DNA of 64,000 nt from Sulfurovum lithotrophicum (lineage in GTDB: Bacteria > Campylobacterota > Campylobacteria > Campylobacterales > Sulfurovaceae): assembly GCF_000987835.1 (NCBI RefSeq), contig NZ_CP011308.1:1798001-1862000 (forward strand). Direction: 5' to 3'. Positions 17,019-28,596 of the stretch are shown piece after piece; positions within the stretch are counted from its first letter, which is position 1; each line of letters begins with the position of its first letter. The notes beneath the pieces were generated by a model. The model did not search any database. It was not told the DNA's origin and saw nothing but the letters and a program-made list of their open reading frames with translations. The translations under genes were made by a program, and so were the position numbers.

Positions 17019-18842
17019 ATGGAAAAACTGACCGTTCTTGTTGTTGATGATGACAGAGTATCGACTGCCATACTCAGCCATATGCTCGATAACTATGCCG
17101 ACAAAGTACTCATAGCTGCAGACGGCGAAGAAGGCCTTCAACTCTTCAGGGAACACCGCCCAGAGATCGTTCTCTCCGACATCAATATGCCCCGTATGGG
17201 GGGTCTTGAAATGGTGCGAGAGATCCGTGCGATCGACGAACATGTCAAGATCGCCATTTTCACAAACTTCGAGAACCGTGATATCCTGCTCAAAGCCATA
17301 CAGTATGGAGTGAACCAGTTCTTTTCCAAACCTTTTGAAGCCAAACTCTTTGCCCAGGTACTGCAGCACCTTGTCGATGAAGTAATGGAGAAGCGGCGCA
17401 TCCAGGCAGAGTTGACACGTCAGCAGAACATACTGCACGCCATCAATCAGATGTCACACAATTTCCTGCAACAGAGCGACTGGATGAAAGCACTGTATGA
17501 AGAGATGCGTAACCTAAAAACCGCTTCTGAAACCTCAGCTATTTTCGTCTATAAGAATGAGTCGGACAACAAAGAGGATCCGCTGTATGCCACACAGATC
17601 CTTGCGATCAACGACAACAAAAAGGCACGGGCAAAGAAACGTATTCACTATAAAAAACACCATCTGATGCGCTGGAAAAAGGTACTCGAACGAGGACAGC
17701 CTGTCAACGGCAGTATCAATGTCTATGACCGTTCAAAACAGAAACTGCTCACTGCCTTCAGAATCGAATGCCTCCTCATCCTCCCAATCTTCGTTAATCA
17801 GGAGTGGTGGGGCTTTCTCGGTATAGGCAGCAATGCAAACGATCCTCTCAAAAAGACGGATGTAGAGATGCTCAGTACCGTCTCTTCCATCATTGGGTCG
17901 GCCATCAACAACAAACGCAATATCCAGTCACTCGAGATGTCTTCCATGGTCTTCAAACATACGATGGACGGGGTACTTATCACCAATGCGGACAACCGCA
18001 TTGTACATGTCAACTCCGCTTTTACAGATATTACCGGCTATCCGGCATCCGAAGTTATAGGAAAAGATCCAAAACTCCTGAAATCAGGAAACCATACCAA
18101 ACAATTCTATGATGAAATGTGGGGAAGCATCAATAATCACAGCTATTGGCAGGGAGAGATCATCAACCGTAAGAAGAATGGTGAGATCTATATCGAATGG
18201 CTCAGCATCAATACGATCAGAGATTCCGAGGGGAAAATAGAACAGCACATCGGTATCTTCTCCGATGTCACCCACCAGCGCAAAGATGCACAAGATCAGG
18301 CATATCTGGCCACACATGACCCACTGACAGGACTCTCGAACAGACTGGTACTCAATGATCGTCTTGAACATGCTATCGAACATGCCAAACGCTTTGACAA
18401 ATACTTTGCACTCATTTTCTGTGATCTGGATAACTTCAAACCCATTAACGATACCCACGGTCACTCCATTGGGGATGAAGTGCTCAAACATATTGCCGGT
18501 ATTATGAAATCGGCTTTACGCAAGAACGACACCATCTGCCGTTTCGGGGGTGATGAGTTTGTAATCCTGATAGAAGAACTTAAATCTCTTAAGAGCCTCA
18601 AAACCGTTCTTGAGAAGATCCGTACACGTGTCAATCAACATTTCACAATCAACGGTCTTGAGCTGAATGTGGGCATCAGTATCGGTGCAGCCATCTACCC
18701 CGATGATGCCCAGACTCCCGAAGAGATCCTCACTGCAGCCGACAAAGCCATGTACGAAAGCAAACAGGAGGGGAAGAACCGTATTGCATTCTATGGCAGT
18801 TATGAGAATTTTACCTGCAGCAATACCTACGCTTTAGTCTAA
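17019..18842 (+). CDS. Response regulator with GAF, PAS and GGDEF domains (diguanylate cyclase)
   Basis: About 607 residues from ATG 17019; a GTG six bases upstream is an alternative. The domains are a receiver (~1-118: acidic VVDDD, phospho-acceptor D in IVLSDINMPRMGG, T in IFTNF, K in FFSKPF), a helical linker, a GAF-like region (~150-310, LLILPIFVNQEWWGFLGIG), a PAS (~320-430, DGVLITNADNRIVHVN with the PAC end) and a GGDEF (~435-600). The active-site motif is RFGGDEFVIL, with an RKND inhibitory I-site five residues before it, so it should make cyclic di-GMP with product feedback. There is no membrane segment. It interrupts the cmoA-ribF neighbourhood. Confidence 0.92.
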   Translation: MEKLTVLVVDDDRVSTAILSHMLDNYADKVLIAADGEEGLQLFREHRPEIVLSDINMPRMGGLEMVREIRAIDEHVKIAIFTNFENRDILLKAIQYGVNQFFSKPFEAKLFAQVLQHLVDEVMEKRRIQAELTRQQNILHAINQMSHNFLQQSDWMKALYEEMRNLKTASETSAIFVYKNESDNKEDPLYATQILAINDNKKARAKKRIHYKKHHLMRWKKVLERGQPVNGSINVYDRSKQKLLTAFRIECLLILPIFVNQEWWGFLGIGSNANDPLKKTDVEMLSTVSSIIGSAINNKRNIQSLEMSSMVFKHTMDGVLITNADNRIVHVNSAFTDITGYPASEVIGKDPKLLKSGNHTKQFYDEMWGSINNHSYWQGEIINRKKNGEIYIEWLSINTIRDSEGKIEQHIGIFSDVTHQRKDAQDQAYLATHDPLTGLSNRLVLNDRLEHAIEHAKRFDKYFALIFCDLDNFKPINDTHGHSIGDEVLKHIAGIMKSALRKNDTICRFGGDEFVILIEELKSLKSLKTVLEKIRTRVNQHFTINGLELNVGISIGAAIYPDDAQTPEEILTAADKAMYESKQEGKNRIAFYGSYENFTCSNTYALV

Positions 18843-19645
18843 GCCAGGCATTTCTTTGCATTTGCAATATCTTCTTCGATCTGCACTTTAAGCTTCTCAA
18901 GGGTTTCGAACTTTCTATTCCTGCGTAACAGTGCTTTGAACTCCAGCATAACCTGCCCCTCGACACTCCCGATATCCTCACCGATAATATGTGTTTCCAC
19001 GGCAAATGAACCATCCGTACTCACCCGGTGTCCGAGGAAACTGACAGAAGGATGCCAGGACTTGCCTATCTTTGTCCGGCTCGCATAGACCCCTTCCAAA
19101 GGAAGCTGATAATGCTCCACCTTCAAATTCAGCGTAGAAACCAGAGATTCTCTGCCAAGCCCCTGGCCTGGGACCACCCTCCCCTCTATGGCGTAAGACC
19201 TTCCAAGCAGTTTATTGGCCATGAAGATATTGCCTTCACGCAGATAGGCTTTGATGGTCCTTGAATGCACCGGTACGCCTTCAAGAGATATCTCATTGAC
19301 GATGACCACCTCTTTGTCAAAAAGCTCTCCCAGTGTTTCAGCGTTGCCCGCCTTTTCTTTTCCGAAAGCAAAATCGTAACCTACTACAATACGCTCCAAG
19401 TGGGGGAAATCCTCTTTGAGTTTTGCAACGAAATCTCTCGGACTCAAAGACCTGATCTTGTCAAAAAAGTAGAAACAGCAGATTTTGTCCGTATAGCGGG
19501 AGCGTTTGTACCCCGGCGTAAGATATCCGCCGTTGCGCTCTATGATCACAATGGCATCCACATCGGCAGTCACCTGCCTGTGCGCCAGATGCATACCGTC
19601 AAAGGAGCCGATGGCAATGGATCTGATATTGTTTTGTATTTTCAA
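18839..19645 (-). CDS. ribF: Bifunctional riboflavin kinase / FAD synthetase
   Basis: The preferred start is TTG at 19645 (MKIQNNIRSIAIGSFDG, GGGAAAT upstream), giving 268 residues. A longer frame exists but runs through the hairpin repeat and into tlyA, so it is rejected. The N-terminal FAD synthetase nucleotidyl-transfer motif is GSFDGMHLAHR, followed by GYDFAFG and VHSRTIKAYLREGNI. The C-terminal flavokinase contains GQGLGRESLVSTLNL in place of the usual GR..G.PTAN, and LEGVYA. It makes FMN and FAD from riboflavin. It is last in the tlyA-ribF run; its 3' end overlaps the opposing GGDEF gene by 4 nt. Confidence 0.9.
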   Translation of the reverse strand: MKIQNNIRSIAIGSFDGMHLAHRQVTADVDAIVIIERNGGYLTPGYKRSRYTDKICCFYFFDKIRSLSPRDFVAKLKEDFPHLERIVVGYDFAFGKEKAGNAETLGELFDKEVVIVNEISLEGVPVHSRTIKAYLREGNIFMANKLLGRSYAIEGRVVPGQGLGRESLVSTLNLKVEHYQLPLEGVYASRTKIGKSWHPSVSFLGHRVSTDGSFAVETHIIGEDIGSVEGQVMLEFKALLRRNRKFETLEKLKVQIEEDIANAKKCLA

Positions 19646-19659
19646 TTTATTTCCCTTTT

Positions 19660-19677
19660 GGTGTGCAATTGCACACC

Positions 19678-19681
<4 letters not shown>
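19660..19681 (+). repeat. CCCTAC-flanked hairpin repeat, copy 3
   Basis: A perfect 18-bp palindrome (GGTGTG...CACACC) followed by CTAC. On the minus strand it reads CGTAGGGTG; the TAG is the stop codon of tlyA. It lies between tlyA and the ribF start inside an apparent operon. Confidence 0.75.
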
Positions 19682-22597
<2,916 letters not shown>

Positions 22598-22601
22598 ACG
22601 C

Positions 22602-23741
22602 TTATGCCAATGCTTCTTGAACAGCCAGGGCCTGATAATGCTCTTTGACATCGTGACATCGTACGATACTTGCACCGTTCTCCACTGCTTTAAGATGGAT
22701 AGCCAGTGTTCCGGGAAGCCTCTCCTCCGTACTGGCAGGAATAATTTTGTCTATCATCGATTTACGGCTGGCCCCTATGAGCACTTCACAGCCAAAATGC
22801 CTGAAATGACCAAGGTTCCTCAAAAGAGTCAGATTATGTTCCAGCGTTTTGCCAAAACCGATACCTACATCGAGAATGATATCTTCCCGTTTCATCCCTG
22901 CCGCTTCACACCTGGCAATGCGCTCCTGAAAAAAAGTATCGACTTCAACCATCACATCCTCATACTGCGGATCATTCTGCATGGTTTGAGGCGTTCCTTT
23001 CATATGCATGATGCAGAGTTTCGCACCGTACTGCACTGCCAGTCTGATGATCTCTTCATTGGCGGCACCTGTAATATCGTTAATGAGTATAAATCCGCTT
23101 TCAAGTGCATACTCTACCACCAAAGGCGTATAGCTGTCTATGGAAAAGATGGCTTTTTCAAAAAGTTTTTCGGCAGCTATGGCATCACAGATGGGTTTGA
23201 TACGTTCCAGTTCAACAGACGTACTTACCGGTTCTGCCCCCGGTCGGGAAGAGACCGCACCGATATCGATGAGTTCCGCCCCTTCTTCTATCATTTGTTC
23301 AATACGCTCTACTGCTTCACTCTCCTGAAACCTGCTGCCTGCAAAAAAACTGTCGTCATTGGCATTGATAACACCCATGATCTTTGTGGGATATATTTTA
23401 AGAGACAAAAACTTTTTAAGCTCAGCCGCAACGGCTTTGAGCCCGAAAGGCTGTGCCAGCTCTTTGCGGGAAAGCAGTTCCATATGTTTTCTGCTACCTA
23501 TGAGAATACAGTCATAGGCAGGTTTTTCACAGAGTATCACACCGCCGGGTACAGCAAGCTCCGCACCGATACTTAGCGCATCCTGCTTTAGAATGTTTGC
23601 CGCAGGGGTTTTGAGGTCCTTGATATAGAAATAGAAAAGCTCCATTTTCTTTGCCATAATGGCAATACCGCCGCTCTCCACACCCAGTCTTCTCAGTGCA
23701 GCTTTTTTGTCTGCAATATTTCCAAATTTATATATATACAT
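22602..23741 (-). CDS. folP: Dihydropteroate synthase (Campylobacterota type)
   Basis: A 379-residue protein. The catalytic TIM barrel occupies ~115-379: IMGVINANDDSF, ELIDIGAVSSRPGAEPVS, INDITGA, LCIMHMKGTPQTMQ, DVGIGFGKTLEHN, IGASRKSMID and RCHDV. The first ~110 residues form the extra N-terminal domain seen in this lineage. It joins pABA to dihydropterin pyrophosphate, the sulphonamide target. The second pterin loop reads SSRPGAEP, the normal form. It lies upstream of the DUF218 half-gene and ligA, a conserved neighbourhood. Confidence 0.93.
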   Translation of the reverse strand: MYIYKFGNIADKKAALRRLGVESGGIAIMAKKMELFYFYIKDLKTPAANILKQDALSIGAELAVPGGVILCEKPAYDCILIGSRKHMELLSRKELAQPFGLKAVAAELKKFLSLKIYPTKIMGVINANDDSFFAGSRFQESEAVERIEQMIEEGAELIDIGAVSSRPGAEPVSTSVELERIKPICDAIAAEKLFEKAIFSIDSYTPLVVEYALESGFILINDITGAANEEIIRLAVQYGAKLCIMHMKGTPQTMQNDPQYEDVMVEVDTFFQERIARCEAAGMKREDIILDVGIGFGKTLEHNLTLLRNLGHFRHFGCEVLIGASRKSMIDKIIPASTEERLPGTLAIHLKAVENGASIVRCHDVKEHYQALAVQEALA

Positions 23742-23967
23742 ATCAACCCTTTATCAATCACACGAAGTGTGCCTTCTGTCATGGCGAACACCCTTGCACC
23801 CCACTTACGCTTTAGCGACGGAGGGTATCGGAATTTAGCTCCAGAAAAGCGAAGCGATTCGAGAGCCATGACGATTTTTTTGCTTCGTTTTTTTCTAAAA
23901 AAAATGAAGAGAGAAACAACGCCTCAAGTCAAATAAAAGGAAATACAAAAAAACAAATATAAATATT
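23742..23967. other. Intergenic region with a stem of 8-bp arms
   Basis: This 226-bp gap between folP and holB carries no frame of note. GTCATGGC (23778-23785) can pair with GCCATGAC (23865-23872), and the enclosed segment has smaller stems (for example CGCTTTAGCG). It could act as a terminator for holB or be a repeat remnant. Confidence 0.35.
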
Positions 23968-24585
23968 TTACCGTTTTTTTCTTGCCAAAAGTTTCAACAG
24001 CAGCGTAGTCAACACAAACTGCGAAGGAGACCCCACATCAAGCGCTATAAAAGCGTTGGAAAAGAGTATCAGTGTCTTTTCATCCAGATCATACTGCTGC
24101 GACCGTATAGCCTCTTTGGAAATGCTCTCTATCAAAAGCTTCATCGCTTTGGCATCGGTACGTTTATGGGACTGAATAAATTCATAAACCGTTGCCAGAC
24201 TGAGCTGCGGCAGGTCCAGCCCCAGGTCTGCCTCGGTTCTCTCTTCATTGAGGACTACAATGGGCAGACGGGAACGAATAGTGGAGAGGATGGTTGCTTT
24301 GCTCGGTGTGACAAGAATGAATTCTTTTTTGGCCGGCGGCTCCTCTATGACCTTGAGCAGTTTGTTCTGAACGATGGGGGTGAATATCTTGGCGGCAAGA
24401 ATGATGACCGTTGTCTCTTCGCTCGCCATATAGGCTTTTTCTATGACCAGCCTGGCATCATCGACAGAGAAAGCTTTTTCACCTTCGATTATCTTGACGA
24501 TACGTTCCGTTGTCACGGCAGATTCAAGTGCCAGAATCGTACCTTCAAGATCGTTACTGATGAGTATCTGGCTGTGTAATCTCAT
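23968..24585 (-). CDS. holB: DNA polymerase III delta-prime subunit (short form)
   Basis: A 205-residue clamp-loader subunit of the size seen in Campylobacterota. IIEGEKAFSVDDARLVIEKAYMAS and QNKLLKVIEEPPAKKEFILVT match the delta-prime AAA+ fold, followed by ILSTIRSRL. As usual for delta-prime, no working Walker A is visible. It helps load the sliding clamp in replication. It sits 2 nt after hobA, in the order lysC-hobA-holB. Confidence 0.85.
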   Translation of the reverse strand: MRLHSQILISNDLEGTILALESAVTTERIVKIIEGEKAFSVDDARLVIEKAYMASEETTVIILAAKIFTPIVQNKLLKVIEEPPAKKEFILVTPSKATILSTIRSRLPIVVLNEERTEADLGLDLPQLSLATVYEFIQSHKRTDAKAMKLLIESISKEAIRSQQYDLDEKTLILFSNAFIALDVGSPSQFVLTTLLLKLLARKKR

Positions 24586-24587
24586 CT

Positions 24588-25133
24588 TCAGAGTTCCAGA
24601 TCTCCAAAGAGTGCTGCAGAAAGTGTCGCATCGAAAAGCTTATAGAGCTGCAGCAGTTTGATATCCAGAAGCGGGTCCGAGGAACGGAAAGCAAAACTGT
24701 TCTGAACCTCTTCATCCATGATCCAGAGAAAACTATCCTCATTTCTGTAGGCTATCTTCGTATAGGGGTGGTCACCTTTACCAATGTACCAGATATAGTA
24801 TCCGTTGGGGTAGGAGATCTCGAACATATCTTCAAGCAGCTGTATATTTTCTGTGGATTTCAGAGATTTGAGACTGGGAAAACACTTATTCAGACTATAG
24901 ACAGGAAGCAAAGGCCTGTTCTTGCCAAGATCGTTGACACTGTTGATGATATACTGTCCGAACCATTTATGATGCTCGTCCGTCACGACCAGTACGGTCT
25001 TGCCCTCAAGCATCTGTGAAACGGCCGATTTCACCAGAGGGGCCCACTCGTAACGATACTCTTCCATCCACGAGAAGTCAGATTTCTCGTTTCGTATCGT
25101 TTCAAGGGTCCAGGCCAGCAGTTCTTTCATCAT
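24588..25133 (-). CDS. hobA: DnaA initiator-associating factor
   Basis: A 181-residue protein with an SIS-like fold, found only in Campylobacterota. It shows the family's WTLETIRNEKSDFSWMEEYRYEW start, VLVVTDEHHKWFG and the C-terminal LLQLYKLFDATLSAALFGDLEL. HobA binds DnaA domains I-II and promotes its assembly at oriC, like DiaA in enterics. An alternative ATG one codon downstream cannot be excluded. The gene lies between lysC and holB as in C. jejuni, which supports the call. Confidence 0.9.
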   Translation of the reverse strand: MMKELLAWTLETIRNEKSDFSWMEEYRYEWAPLVKSAVSQMLEGKTVLVVTDEHHKWFGQYIINSVNDLGKNRPLLPVYSLNKCFPSLKSLKSTENIQLLEDMFEISYPNGYYIWYIGKGDHPYTKIAYRNEDSFLWIMDEEVQNSFAFRSSDPLLDIKLLQLYKLFDATLSAALFGDLEL

Positions 25134-25139
25134 CTGATA

Positions 25140-26345
25140 TTATTTATCCAGTCCGTAGGCTTCATGCAGCGCACGGATGGCCAGTTCGCCATACTTCTCA
25201 TCAATGATCATCGAGATCTTGATCTCTGAAGTGGAGATCATCTGAATGTTGATGTTGCTGTCCGCCAATACGGTAAAGGCCGTAGCCGCAACACCCGAGT
25301 GTGACTTCATACCCACACCGACCACAGAAACCTTACAGACATGCTCATCAAAGTCCACACCCTGGATCTCATGGTTAAAGGTCTCTACCAGCTTTTTGGC
25401 ATTCTCCAGTTCACTTTGGGGAACGGTAAACCCGAGGTTGGTCAAACCGTCCGTTCCGACATTCTGAATGATCATATCTACATTGATGTTCGCATCCGCC
25501 AGTGCAGAGAAGATCTCCGCCGCGATCCCCGGTCTGTCCACGACACCCCTGAGTGTTACCCTTGCCTGATTTTTATCCAGCACTACACCGCTGACCATGA
25601 CTGCTTCCATATTCTCATTCTCCTTCGTTATCAATGTACCTTTGTCATCACTGAAACTGCTTTTTGCATAGAGTTTCACATTCAACTTCTTCGCCAGTTC
25701 AACCGAACGGTTCTGCAATACTTTGGCCCCCAGCGAGGAAAGTTCAAGCATTTCGTCATAAGATATGGTATCGAGTTTTTTGGCATGGGGCTCGATACGC
25801 GGATCGGTCGTATAGATACCATCCACATCCGAATAGATCTCACACTGATCTGCCTTCAGTGCAGCAGCCAGAGCAACAGCGGAGAGGTCCGAACCTCCAC
25901 GGCCCAGCGTCGTGACCGAACCGTTCTTATTGATCCCCTGAAAGCCTGCTACGACTATTATCTTCCCCTCTTTGATGGCATTCTGCATCGCTTTGGGGTC
26001 GATCGATTCGATCCGTGCATAGGTATGGGTATCATCTGTAACAATCCCTGCCTGGCGCCCTGTCATGGCCTGGGCATCATAGCCTTTGGCCTGCAGTGCA
26101 ATGGCAAGCAGTGCTGCAGTGATCCTCTCACCGGAGCTCAACAGCATATCCATTTCTTTCTTTGCAGGACTCTTACTGAAATGTTCCGCATACTCTATCA
26201 GCTTGTTCGTCTCACCACTCATGGCTGAAACGACAATAACCAGGTCATGCCCCTCATCCCGAGCTTTGGCCACACGGTTCGCTACATTCTCAATGCGGTC
26301 CAGTCCGCCCACGCTTGTACCACCATACTTCTGTACGATCAACAT
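25140..26345 (-). CDS. lysC: Aspartate kinase
   Basis: A 401-residue protein. The kinase domain (1-~250) opens VQKYGGTSVG and carries GFQGINKNGSVTTLGRGGSDLSAVALA and EIYSDVDGIYTTDPR. Two ACT regulatory domains follow (~265-401: VTLRGVVDRPGIAAEIFSAL and VSVVGVGMKSHSGVAATAF). It phosphorylates aspartate for lysine, threonine, methionine and diaminopimelate synthesis; the ACT domains provide feedback by lysine and/or threonine. It starts a minus-strand operon with hobA and holB, 6 nt before hobA. Confidence 0.96.
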   Translation of the reverse strand: MLIVQKYGGTSVGGLDRIENVANRVAKARDEGHDLVIVVSAMSGETNKLIEYAEHFSKSPAKKEMDMLLSSGERITAALLAIALQAKGYDAQAMTGRQAGIVTDDTHTYARIESIDPKAMQNAIKEGKIIVVAGFQGINKNGSVTTLGRGGSDLSAVALAAALKADQCEIYSDVDGIYTTDPRIEPHAKKLDTISYDEMLELSSLGAKVLQNRSVELAKKLNVKLYAKSSFSDDKGTLITKENENMEAVMVSGVVLDKNQARVTLRGVVDRPGIAAEIFSALADANINVDMIIQNVGTDGLTNLGFTVPQSELENAKKLVETFNHEIQGVDFDEHVCKVSVVGVGMKSHSGVAATAFTVLADSNINIQMISTSEIKISMIIDEKYGELAIRALHEAYGLDK

Positions 26346-26399
26346 AAAAATATTTCCTTACTACAAATTTACACTGTTTTAGAACAGTACTCTACGTCT

Positions 26400-26873
26400 T
26401 TAGATTAAACCCTCTTTAATGAAGTGATCTATTACTCTGCGATACACTTTACGTTTAAAATAGGTCACCTTTTGGAACAGCTCATCATACTTGACAAACG
26501 TATACTCTTTAAACTCCGGGATCTCAAATGCCTGCAGGTTTATCTGTGCATCCTCTTTGAGGCGGACCAGAAAATATTTCTGTGTCTGGCCGTCAAAAGG
26601 GTACACTTTCCCCCTTGCTGTTTTAGGAAAATCGTATGTGATCCACTCTGGGAATTCCCCCAGTATCTCAACGTTGTTGCATCCTATTTCCTCAAGCAGC
26701 TCTCTATAGAGTGCATCTTCAGGCGTTTCCCCCTCATCGATGCCGCCCTGGGGGAACTGCCACGCATTTCTGATGTCGGTTCGATGTGCGACGAAAAACT
26801 CACACTTTTCCGGATATTTAGAAGAGAGTATGACGGCTGCAACATTGGGCCTGTAGCTCTTTTTGTTTTGCAT
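26400..26873 (-). CDS. rppH: RNA pyrophosphohydrolase (Nudix)
   Basis: A 157-residue Nudix hydrolase. The Nudix box GGIDEGETPEDALYRELLEEIG spans ~42-63 and follows WQFPQ. YRPNVAAVILSS at the N-terminus and FVKYDELFQKVTYFKRKVYRRVI near the C-terminus are RppH/NudH traits. It removes pyrophosphate from mRNA 5' ends or hydrolyses diadenosine polyphosphates. It is a single gene divergent from hemW, 54 nt upstream of lysC. Confidence 0.9.
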   Translation of the reverse strand: MQNKKSYRPNVAAVILSSKYPEKCEFFVAHRTDIRNAWQFPQGGIDEGETPEDALYRELLEEIGCNNVEILGEFPEWITYDFPKTARGKVYPFDGQTQKYFLVRLKEDAQINLQAFEIPEFKEYTFVKYDELFQKVTYFKRKVYRRVIDHFIKEGLI

Positions 26874-26910
26874 ACTAATAACTCATCTTCGATAATTTTT
26901 TAAAAATGAG

Positions 26911-26931
26911 GTCTCTTGACATGAGACCCCC
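26911..26931. other. Small hairpin in the rppH/hemW divergent region
   Basis: AGGTCTC and GAGACCC form a 6- to 7-bp stem around TTGACAT. It lies between divergent starts, so it is not a simple terminator and could be an operator. Confidence 0.3.
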
Positions 26932-27014
26932 TCCAATTTAGAGACAAACTCCAAAATTTCTGATATGATTCTATCTAAAATTCGGTTACAGCCATTTGAA
27001 AAGAGTATAAAATA

Positions 27015-28070
27015 TTGTTAGCCTATATTCACATTCCCTACTGCGACTCCAAATGCCACTACTGCAGTTTCAACTCCTATGTTGACAAGTTTGACACACG
27101 CAGCGACTATATGCAGGCACTCTACAGTCAGCTCGCATTTGAACTGGAACGTTTTGATGCAAACAAAGGGAGTATCGAAACCCTTTTTATCGGAGGAGGA
27201 ACACCTTCAACAGTCCTACCGGAACTTTACGAGCCGATCTTCGAACTGCTTAAGCCCTATTTGCGAAAAGATGCGGAGATCACTACCGAAGCCAACCCCA
27301 ATTCCTCCACAGAAGCCTGGCTTTCAGGGATGAGATCACTCGGTGTCAACCGCATCAGTTTCGGTGTACAGAGCTTCGATGCAGACAAACTCAAAGCACT
27401 CAACCGTGCCCATACTCCAAAACAGGCCAAAAAAGCCGTACTTGCTGCCAAAGAGCTTGGTTTTGAACACATATCGCTTGATCTTATCTATAACTATCAG
27501 GGAGATACAAAAGAACTGTTATCGGACGATATCCGACAGGCATTTGAACTGCCTGTCGACCATATTTCTGCCTATGAGCTGACCATTGAAGGCGGGACAA
27601 AGTTCTCTTCTACTCCCGAAGCGAGACAGGAGAATGAGACACTGGCATTCTTTGTGACTAACGAGATCAGAAAACGGGGATTTACCCCTTATGAGATCTC
27701 CAATTTTGGCACCTATCAGAGCCGTCACAACAAAGGCTACTGGAAACTGGAAAATTACCTTGGTGCCGGTGCCGGGGCTGTCGGTTTTCTCAGGGATACC
27801 CGCTATTACCCGCAAACAGATATCGACAGTTATATTAGAGATCCGTTGCAGATCACCGAAGAGCATCTCAGTCAGGAAGAGTTGTTGACCGAGAAAATAT
27901 TTTTGGGTCTGCGCAGCAATACCGGTATTGAAAGATCGATCCTGACTTCAGAGATGAAAAAAAGGGCAGACTTGCTTTATAGAGAAAAAAAACTTGAATA
28001 TGATGGAAGCCGCTACTATAATAAGAATTTTTTCCTCAGCGACGAGCTGGCGCTCTATATTTTAGAATAA
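27015..28070 (+). CDS. hemW: HemW-type radical SAM protein (heme chaperone-like)
   Basis: 351 residues from a TTG start. The radical SAM cluster motif is PYCDSKCHYCSF (CxxxCxxC). LFIGGGTPS, TTEANPNS, RISFGVQSFD and NRAHTP follow; SNFGTYQSRHNKGYWKLENYLGAGAGAVGF is typical of HemW. True HemN coproporphyrinogen dehydrogenase is longer and has a different N-terminus, so HemW is preferred. HemW binds heme and transfers it to respiratory proteins. The tat genes follow 38 nt downstream. Confidence 0.87.
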   Translation: MLAYIHIPYCDSKCHYCSFNSYVDKFDTRSDYMQALYSQLAFELERFDANKGSIETLFIGGGTPSTVLPELYEPIFELLKPYLRKDAEITTEANPNSSTEAWLSGMRSLGVNRISFGVQSFDADKLKALNRAHTPKQAKKAVLAAKELGFEHISLDLIYNYQGDTKELLSDDIRQAFELPVDHISAYELTIEGGTKFSSTPEARQENETLAFFVTNEIRKRGFTPYEISNFGTYQSRHNKGYWKLENYLGAGAGAVGFLRDTRYYPQTDIDSYIRDPLQITEEHLSQEELLTEKIFLGLRSNTGIERSILTSEMKKRADLLYREKKLEYDGSRYYNKNFFLSDELALYILE

Positions 28071-28107
28071 TTTGATAAAATACACCCAATCAATTTAAAG
28101 GCATTCG

Positions 28108-28596
28108 ATGTTTGGCATAGGTTTTACCGAAATACTTCTCATCTCTATCATTGCGATCCTCTTTTTGGGACCGGATAAACTTCCTGAAACAATGGTTCAG
28201 ATAGCAAAATTCATCAAGGGGGTCAAAAAGACCGTTGGTGATGCAAAAAGTGCACTCGACGAAGAGATGCGCATTGCCGACCTGAAAGAGGAAGCGCTCA
28301 ATTATAAACAACAGCTCGACTCTGCGACCGATGAGCTTAAAAGCTTCAAGAACATCGGCCTGGACGACATGGATGATCTTCTTCACGATACCGATACCGA
28401 CGGGACAAACAAACCTGCCAAAGGCTCTCCTCCGGCAGATGAGGCACCCGTCACTCCGGTAGAAGCCCCCAATGATACAGTGACCTTCAAGAAAAAATCC
28501 AAAAAAAAGAAAAAGACCGACAAAGAAAACGATGCCGGCAGTGAAAACAAAGCTGCAAAAAAGAACAAAAACGAGAAGAGTGAGGACAAAGCCTGA
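28108..28596 (+). CDS. tatB: Sec-independent translocase subunit TatB
   Basis: 162 residues. MFGIGFTEILLISIIAILFLGPDKLPE gives the single N-terminal membrane helix, the hinge LGPDKLP and the amphipathic helix (~20-45). A coiled acidic region and a Lys-rich tail (KKKSKKKKKTDK) follow. TatB binds twin-arginine signal peptides with TatC. Its stop overlaps the tatC ATG by one base. TatA is not adjacent and would be elsewhere. Confidence 0.9.
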   Translation: MFGIGFTEILLISIIAILFLGPDKLPETMVQIAKFIKGVKKTVGDAKSALDEEMRIADLKEEALNYKQQLDSATDELKSFKNIGLDDMDDLLHDTDTDGTNKPAKGSPPADEAPVTPVEAPNDTVTFKKKSKKKKKTDKENDAGSENKAAKKNKNEKSEDKA

